This document shows positions 60,792 through 64,000 of a DNA stretch of 64,000 nucleotides, in pieces. The notes below the pieces were generated by a model. The model saw only the letters and a program-made list of their open reading frames with translations. It did not search any database and had not been told where the DNA came from. The translations under genes and the position numbers were made by a program. The stretch is from Nocardia spumae. Its GTDB lineage: Bacteria > Actinomycetota > Actinomycetes > Mycobacteriales > Mycobacteriaceae. The DNA lies in NCBI RefSeq assembly GCF_020733635.1, contig NZ_JAJFZL010000001.1, forward strand, positions 2,046,001-2,110,000. Direction: 5' to 3'. Positions within the stretch are counted from its first letter, which is position 1, and the number at the start of each line of letters is the position of its first letter.

Positions 60792-63074
60792 CTACAGGCC
60801 GTGATCGCGAACCCAGCCCGCGATCTGGGTGCGTGAGGTGAAGCCGAGTTTGGTCAGGATGTGCTCGACGTGGGTTTCCGCCGTGCGCACCGAGATCACC
60901 AGATCGGCCGCGATGCGCTTGTTGCTGTGCCCGGCCGCGACCAGGCGGGCGACATCCTTCTCCCGGCGCGTCAGCGGCGACAGCGCCTCGGTAGCGGCGG
61001 GTGCGGCGGGCGGGCCGGCCGGCGCGGCCGGTGGCTCGTCGGCGGTGCGGCCGAGGGCGAAATCGATCGCGGCCGGCAGCGTCATGGCGGCGCCGGCTTC
61101 GTAGGCGGCGCGGAAATCGTTGTCGCCCAGGGTGTTGCGCACCTGTTCGCCGACCTTCTCGCCGACCGCGCTGGTGATGGTGTGGGCCAGCCGGACGGTG
61201 CTGCGCTGCAGGGTTTCCGCCGCGCCCATCAGCCGGGCCGCCCGCTCCATCTCGCCGCGGGCCGCGGCCGACCAGGCCAAACCGTCGAATGCCGATGCCA
61301 GCCAGACACATCGGTCGAACAGCGCGAATTCCTCGACCGCGCGCCCGAGATAGTCGTCGGCGGCGTCCTGATCGCCGAGGCGCCAGCTGTCGATCCCGAG
61401 TGTCCACAGGGCGAGCCCGCCGAGCAGATGCGGGCCGTACCGCCGGGTGAGTGCCTGGAAATCCTGGGCGATGGTCGTGGCCCGTGGTTCTTCGAGCAGC
61501 GTCGCGCAGACGAAACCGAACGCCAGACTGTCCATTTCGGTGGCGTGGTGGTCGTGGGCGGCGGCCAGGCGCACCGCGTCCTCGGCCAAGCGCAGCGCTT
61601 CGGCGGTATCGGCGTCGTTGAAGGCGATCAGCGCGGCATCGAGTTCGGCTTCGGCGAGAATATCGCTCGCGCCCAGATCGGTTGCCAGAGTGACGCATTC
61701 ACCGGCCAGCTCGGCCGCCGACTCGCGATCGGACAGCAGCGCCGCCAGCGACGATGCCGACGACAGCGCCCGCGCTCGTTCCCAGGTCGGGTCCGGATTG
61801 CGGGCCAGCGCGTCCGTGAGCCATCGGTAGCCCTCGGACAGGAATCGGTAATGCTCCCAGAACGGGCGCAGCACGGTGGCGGTCTCCATCGCCAGCTGCG
61901 GTGCGTCGGTCAGTGAGAACTGCAGGGCCGAACGAAGATTGGCGTGTTCGCGGTCCAGTTCGCGGAACCAGTCCAGATCGTCGGCACTCCAGTAGGCGCT
62001 CTGCCCGCGCAGGGCGAGACCGCGGTAATGGTCGCGGTGGCGGGCTCGCACGCGGCGTTCCTCACCCTCTTCGACGAGCCGGTCGTGGCCGAACTGACGG
62101 ATCGGCTCCAGCATCGAATAGCGTGGCGCCGCGGAGTCGTAGCGCAGCCGCAGCACCGATTTGTCCACCAGGCCCGCGAGCGCTTCGAGCAACCCTTGCG
62201 GCGCGGGCGGCAGTAGGCACACCGCTTCGGCGGCCTCGATATCGAAGCCACCGGCGAAAACCGACAACTGTTGCCACAGCTGCTGTTCGGCGGGGGTGCA
62301 CAGTTCGTAACTCCACCGGATCGCACCCTCGATGGTCTGCTGGCGCTGGGGCGCGGTACGTGGGCCGGCGCTGAGCAACTCCATGGTGTCGTCGAGGCGA
62401 TCGCGAATCTGCTCGGGGGTGAACATGCGAAACCGCAGCGCCGCCAGCTCCAGTGCCAGCGGAATCCCGTCGAGGCGATGGCAGATCGCGGCGAGGGTCT
62501 CGCGATCGGCGCGGTCGGCGACGAAGTCCGGATTGGCCGCGGTGGCGCGCTCCACCAGCAGCCGCATCGCATCGCTGTCGTCGTCGGCGACCGGCAGCGG
62601 CGGGATCGGCATCACCTGCTCGCCCGGTATGCCCAACACCTCGCGGCTGGTGGCCAGCACCCGCACCTCGGAGGTGGCGGCGACGAGGTGAGCGACCAGA
62701 TCCGCGCACGCGCCGATGAGATGTTCGCAGTTGTCCAGGATCAGCAGCAGCCGTTTGCCGGCGAGGAACTCGGTGAGCCGGCGCAACGGTGTGGTGGTGT
62801 CGTCGCGCACGTTCAACGCCTCGGCCACGCTGAGGGTGACCAGTTCGGGATCGTGGACGTCGGCCAATTCGACCAGCCACACGCCGTCGGGGAAGGCACG
62901 GGCCATCGCCGCCCCGACCTGTCGCGACAGCCGTGTCTTCCCGACCCCGCCAGGTCCGAGCAGGGTCAGCACCCGGGTCGAGGGCAGCAATCTTCTCGCG
63001 GTGGCCAGTTCGTCGCGGCGGCCGACGAAACTGGTGACCTCGGCGGGAAGATTCCCGGTGACACGCCGCGCCAT
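60792..63074 (-). CDS. ATP-binding LuxR-family regulator (STAND-type)
   Basis: 760 aa. N-terminal NTPase: LLGPGGVGKTRLSRQVG (Walker A, residues 40-47) and KRLLLILDNCEHLI (Walker B), LATSREVLGI; helical sensor repeats in the middle (about 300-680); C-terminal LuxR HTH (about 700-760): LTRREKDVARLVAAGHSNKR and IAADLVISVRTAETHVEHIL. Such regulators form oligomers on ligand binding and activate transcription. Targets unknown; it is divergent from the LLM oxidoreductase gene at 63245. ATG 63074 is taken; the frame is open further upstream. Confidence 0.9.
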   Translation of the reverse strand: MARRVTGNLPAEVTSFVGRRDELATARRLLPSTRVLTLLGPGGVGKTRLSRQVGAAMARAFPDGVWLVELADVHDPELVTLSVAEALNVRDDTTTPLRRLTEFLAGKRLLLILDNCEHLIGACADLVAHLVAATSEVRVLATSREVLGIPGEQVMPIPPLPVADDDSDAMRLLVERATAANPDFVADRADRETLAAICHRLDGIPLALELAALRFRMFTPEQIRDRLDDTMELLSAGPRTAPQRQQTIEGAIRWSYELCTPAEQQLWQQLSVFAGGFDIEAAEAVCLLPPAPQGLLEALAGLVDKSVLRLRYDSAAPRYSMLEPIRQFGHDRLVEEGEERRVRARHRDHYRGLALRGQSAYWSADDLDWFRELDREHANLRSALQFSLTDAPQLAMETATVLRPFWEHYRFLSEGYRWLTDALARNPDPTWERARALSSASSLAALLSDRESAAELAGECVTLATDLGASDILAEAELDAALIAFNDADTAEALRLAEDAVRLAAAHDHHATEMDSLAFGFVCATLLEEPRATTIAQDFQALTRRYGPHLLGGLALWTLGIDSWRLGDQDAADDYLGRAVEEFALFDRCVWLASAFDGLAWSAAARGEMERAARLMGAAETLQRSTVRLAHTITSAVGEKVGEQVRNTLGDNDFRAAYEAGAAMTLPAAIDFALGRTADEPPAAPAGPPAAPAATEALSPLTRREKDVARLVAAGHSNKRIAADLVISVRTAETHVEHILTKLGFTSRTQIAGWVRDHGL

Positions 63075-63244
63075 GATCGCCAACCCTATCCTGATCGGGT
63101 CGTGCGCGGACCACATCGACGATGTCCGGCCCGTCCGTTCCCCGCCCGGGTGAGCGGGAATAGTCTGGATCGGCGTACAGATATTCCCGCGGCGGTCCAC
63201 CCGGGCCGCGGCATCGGATTCCCGTCGTATCCAGGAGGCTCACC

Positions 63245-64000
63245 GTGCGGATCGGCATCATGCTCAGCGAACAGTCCGGACCGGATGCGCTCGCGCGCCT
63301 TACCGATGAACTGCAGCAGGTCGCCGACGAAGGATTCGAATCGGCGTGGCTGTCGCATATCTTCGGCCTCGACGCGCTGACCGCGCTCGCCGTCGCCGGG
63401 AGCAAGGTTCCGAACATCGAACTGGGTACCGCCGTGGTGCCGACCTATCCGCGTCATCCCGGCGCCCTGGCTCAGCAGGCCGCCACCACCGCCCTCGCGA
63501 TCGGCCCGGGCCGGCTCACGCTGGGCATCGGCCTGTCGCATCAGATCGTCATCGAGAACATGTTCGGTTACGACTTCGGCCGCCCGGCTCGGCACATGAA
63601 GGAGTACCTGTCGATCCTCGGGCCGCTGCTCGACGGTGAGCCGGTGTCCTACAGCGGTGAGACCCTGACCGCGAACCTGGGCCTGACCGCTGGCGAGACC
63701 GGTCGCATTCCGGTGCTGGTGGCCGCCCTGGGCACCCAGATGCTGAAGCTGGCCGCGCGCCGCACGGACGGCACCGTGCTGTGGATGACCGGACCGGTGA
63801 CCATCGCCGACCACATCGCGCCCACGATCACCGCCGCGGCGGCCGAGGCGGGCCGTCCGGCACCGCGCGTGGTCTGCGCACTGCCCGTGCTGGTGACCGA
63901 CGAGGTGGACAGGGGGCGGGAGAAGGCCGCCACCGTCTTCGCGGCCTACGGGTCGCTGCCCTCGTATCGGGCGATGATGGATCGCGAGGGTGCCGAGGGG
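63245..64000 (+). CDS. LLM-class F420-dependent oxidoreductase, 3'-truncated by window edge
   Basis: First 252 residues of a luciferase-like TIM-barrel oxidoreductase. RIGIMLSEQSGPDALARLTD, EGFESAWLSHIFGLDALTAL, ELGTAVVPTYPRHPGALAQQ, and GRLTLGIGLSHQIVIENMFG are typical of the F420-dependent branch (TIGR03564-like). The GTG 63245 has AGGAGG 6 bases upstream. The frame stays open to the last base. Divergent from the LuxR regulator, so a possible target. Distinct from the LLM enzyme at 38947. Confidence 0.9.
   Translation, partial: MRIGIMLSEQSGPDALARLTDELQQVADEGFESAWLSHIFGLDALTALAVAGSKVPNIELGTAVVPTYPRHPGALAQQAATTALAIGPGRLTLGIGLSHQIVIENMFGYDFGRPARHMKEYLSILGPLLDGEPVSYSGETLTANLGLTAGETGRIPVLVAALGTQMLKLAARRTDGTVLWMTGPVTIADHIAPTITAAAAEAGRPAPRVVCALPVLVTDEVDRGREKAATVFAAYGSLPSYRAMMDREGAEG

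Overview
The window is very GC-rich, densely packed and starts many genes with GTG or ATG behind AGGAGG-like sites. Its first 10 kb (folC, DUF4233, ndk, rne, rplU, rpmA, obg, proB) match the conserved actinobacterial order known from mycobacteria. DUF4254, DUF397/XRE pairs, EspG-type genes and steroid-degradation genes point to a Nocardia-like member of the Mycobacteriales; this assignment is an inference from gene content. I saw no rRNA, tRNA, CRISPR array, transposase or integrase.

Layout. 1-9.9 kb: conserved housekeeping block, with terminators after rne and rpmA, a structured rplU leader and a long rne upstream region. 9.9-12.2 kb (minus strand): a type VII secretion mini-operon, EspG-like chaperone, then a PE-like protein with a YxxxD signal, then a PPE-like protein with a WxG motif and Pro-rich tail. 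12.4-22.7 kb (plus strand): seven tightly coupled genes, most overlapping by a few bases: PEP-synthase-like phosphotransferase, fatty-acyl-AMP ligase fused to a nucleotidyltransferase, acyl carrier protein, thioester-reductase-like SDR, NDK-like protein, AfsA-type double hotdog protein and UbiA-type membrane prenyltransferase. I do not recognise this combination as a described pathway; it is the best candidate here for a new biosynthetic system, possibly a butyrolactone-like or prenylated acyl lipid.

22.9-38 kb: mixed accessory genes: DUF4254, an O-methyltransferase, a DUF397/XRE pair whose XRE protein seems internally deleted, regulator/target pairs with visible palindromic operators, a stand-alone LigD-type polymerase, a frameshifted RecQ-like helicase, RtcB RNA ligase and several hydrolases.

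38-64 kb: a steroid or similar polycyclic catabolism region: SDRs, two F420/LLM oxidoreductases, a KstD, a second KstD-like flavoprotein, a FadD3-like acid-CoA ligase, hsaA and hsaD, with a PPDK-like enzyme, a swivelling phosphohistidine-domain fusion, two tyrosine phosphatases, an MFS exporter and GlxA/AraC and LuxR regulators. Three proteins in the window carry the PEP-utiliser phosphohistidine (swivelling) domain, each in a different architecture.
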